From contig NZ_CANKYM010000001.1 of assembly GCF_947488185.1 (NCBI RefSeq), positions 868,001 to 932,000 of the forward strand: a stretch of DNA of 64,000 bases, read 5' to 3'. The stretch is from an uncultured Roseobacter sp. (GTDB taxonomy: Bacteria; Pseudomonadota; Alphaproteobacteria; Rhodobacterales; Rhodobacteraceae). The position numbers were made by a program, and so were the translations under genes. Positions 63,285-64,000 of the stretch are shown here, piece by piece. The notes beneath the pieces are model-generated. The model did not search any database. It saw nothing but the letters and a program-made list of their open reading frames with translations, and was not told the origin of the DNA. Positions within the stretch are counted from its first letter, which is position 1; each line of letters begins with the position of its first letter.

Positions 63285-64000
63285 TCAGAGGTCAAGATGT
63301 TGCGGGCTTTCTAACACCTGCGTCACGATTTCGTGCGGCAGATGCATCAGGCCGCAGGTTTTTGTCCACAGAATCGCCGTTTCTATGCGCTTGTCGGGAT
63401 AGATGTGTCGCAGTCCTTCGGCATAAGCGGCCATTTGGCGCAGCAAGCCCAGTGGACAGCTGTCCGCCGTTGCTGGCACGACGCGGTTGGTTTTGAAATC
63501 CACTGCCAGAATCGCATCGTCGGACACGATTAGCCGGTCGATGATTCCATACATGCGGGCCTGTTTTAGCGGCGCGGAAACAGGCACCTCCGCCAAGGTT
63601 GTGGGGGCAAAGAGATGGCGCAGCGCCGGAGCCTCCAACACGGCTTGCGCTTCGGCCAAAGCTTCGGCGTCCTCCGGCTGTCCGGTGGACAAAGTTGCGG
63701 CCACCGCGGGCCATGCCGACGCCTCCACATGGGCGAGATGTTCAAGGTAGAGATGCACGAGGCTGCCGTAGGCTTTGGCGGCGTCTTCATCGCGCCCCTG
63801 CTCGCCTGCAAGCGCCTTTGGGCCACCGAGATCGGAGGGCGAGAGCGTTTCAACCGGGTCGGACTGAGGTGGTGCCTTGCGATGAAAAAGCGGATCGAGC
63901 GTTGCGCTGGGCGGCGTCGGTTTCTCGGCTTGAACCATCTGCAGCGCGTCCCACGATCCTTGGCTGTGCCGCTTGATGGTCAGGCCTTGAAATGCGATTT
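63285..64000 (-). CDS. addA: Double-strand break repair helicase-nuclease AddA (3' end only)
   Basis: About 237 C-terminal residues are visible; the frame stays open to the right edge (IAFQGLTIKRHSQGSWDALQ continues upstream of the first internal Met). The segment carries the RecB/AddA-type nuclease pattern: YGSLVHLYLEHLAH, then IDRLIVSDDAILAVDFKTNR with the catalytic Asp and Lys, and MAAYAEGL. With AddB it resects DNA breaks for recombination. The 217-residue ORF starting at 63938 is only its tail, not a separate gene. Confidence 0.9.
   Translation of the reverse strand, partial: IAFQGLTIKRHSQGSWDALQMVQAEKPTPPSATLDPLFHRKAPPQSDPVETLSPSDLGGPKALAGEQGRDEDAAKAYGSLVHLYLEHLAHVEASAWPAVAATLSTGQPEDAEALAEAQAVLEAPALRHLFAPTTLAEVPVSAPLKQARMYGIIDRLIVSDDAILAVDFKTNRVVPATADSCPLGLLRQMAAYAEGLRHIYPDKRIETAILWTKTCGLMHLPHEIVTQVLESPQHLDL

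Noticed and set aside
63285..63938. Separate 217-residue PD-(D/E)XK nuclease gene
   Set aside because: The reading frame stays open to the window edge and matches the AddA C-terminus; it is a partial gene.
1..64000. Mobile elements, prophage, CRISPR arrays, rRNA or tRNA genes
   Set aside because: No transposase, integrase, Cas or phage genes, no regularly spaced repeats, and no rRNA or tRNA-like sequence noticed in the gaps.

Overview
The window is a gene-dense piece of a bacterial chromosome with no sign of a plasmid, prophage, transposon or CRISPR array. Gene content and order point to an alphaproteobacterium of the roseobacter group (Rhodobacteraceae). The signs are: a fused YlxR-YlxQ protein after nusA; MnmE-MnmG-RsmG-ParA-ParB followed outward by Rho and HemJ; a Maf-AroE-CoaE-DnaQ-SecB block; a NavAb/NaChBac-type sodium channel; HslV with a short propeptide; and many ATGA or GTGA stop/start overlaps. 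The species cannot be fixed from the sequence alone.

Layout. 1-4.8 kb: 5' part of secA, then divergent parvulin-argJ-mutT and a 44-codon gene ending at a strong terminator. 4.8-12.2 kb (minus strand): pip, a half-length periplasmic binding protein, then the translation/transcription operon rimP-nusA-rnpM(ylxR/ylxQ)-infB, with an attenuator-like hairpin in its leader. 12.2-21.5 kb: ubiG, a MarR-nitrilase-glutaredoxin-ComF run, a BioC-like methyltransferase, hemH, a small membrane peptide, a cell-wall group (two L,D-transpeptidases and a CAP-domain lipoprotein), the sodium channel and an RlmD-type rRNA methyltransferase. 21.5-30.4 kb: a pair of ABC exporter half-transporters, CCA-adding enzyme, two Nudix hydrolases, Hsp33, and a response regulator/PP2C phosphatase facing an HPt protein. 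30.4-42 kb: SDR, ilvA, argG, a sulfotransferase-like gene, periplasmic msrA, maeB, mutS and hrcA-grpE. 42-44.7 kb: rph-rdgB-hemW.

44.7-55.7 kb is the most informative part. parB, parA, rsmG, mnmG, mnmE, rho and hemJ all read leftward. maf, aroE, coaE and dnaQ all read rightward. Between the two sets lies the only long non-coding gap of the window (52051-52453). It holds an AT-rich tract, a perfect DnaA box plus near-matches, and a perfect CtrA motif. Two perfect 16-bp parS palindromes sit inside the nearby rsmG and mnmG genes. I read the gap as the chromosomal replication origin with its parABS segregation system beside it.

55.7-64 kb: secB-fxsA, a timA-mltA-smr run, an MFS transporter, hslV and hslU separated by an unrecognised eight-or-more-helix membrane protein, trxA, and the 3' end of addA. 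I found no rRNA or tRNA gene. Nearly everything is core metabolism, information processing or envelope maintenance. The less expected items are the origin, the embedded parS sites, the leader attenuator, the sodium channel, the hslV-membrane protein-hslU arrangement, the half-length binding protein and two conserved-looking small proteins.
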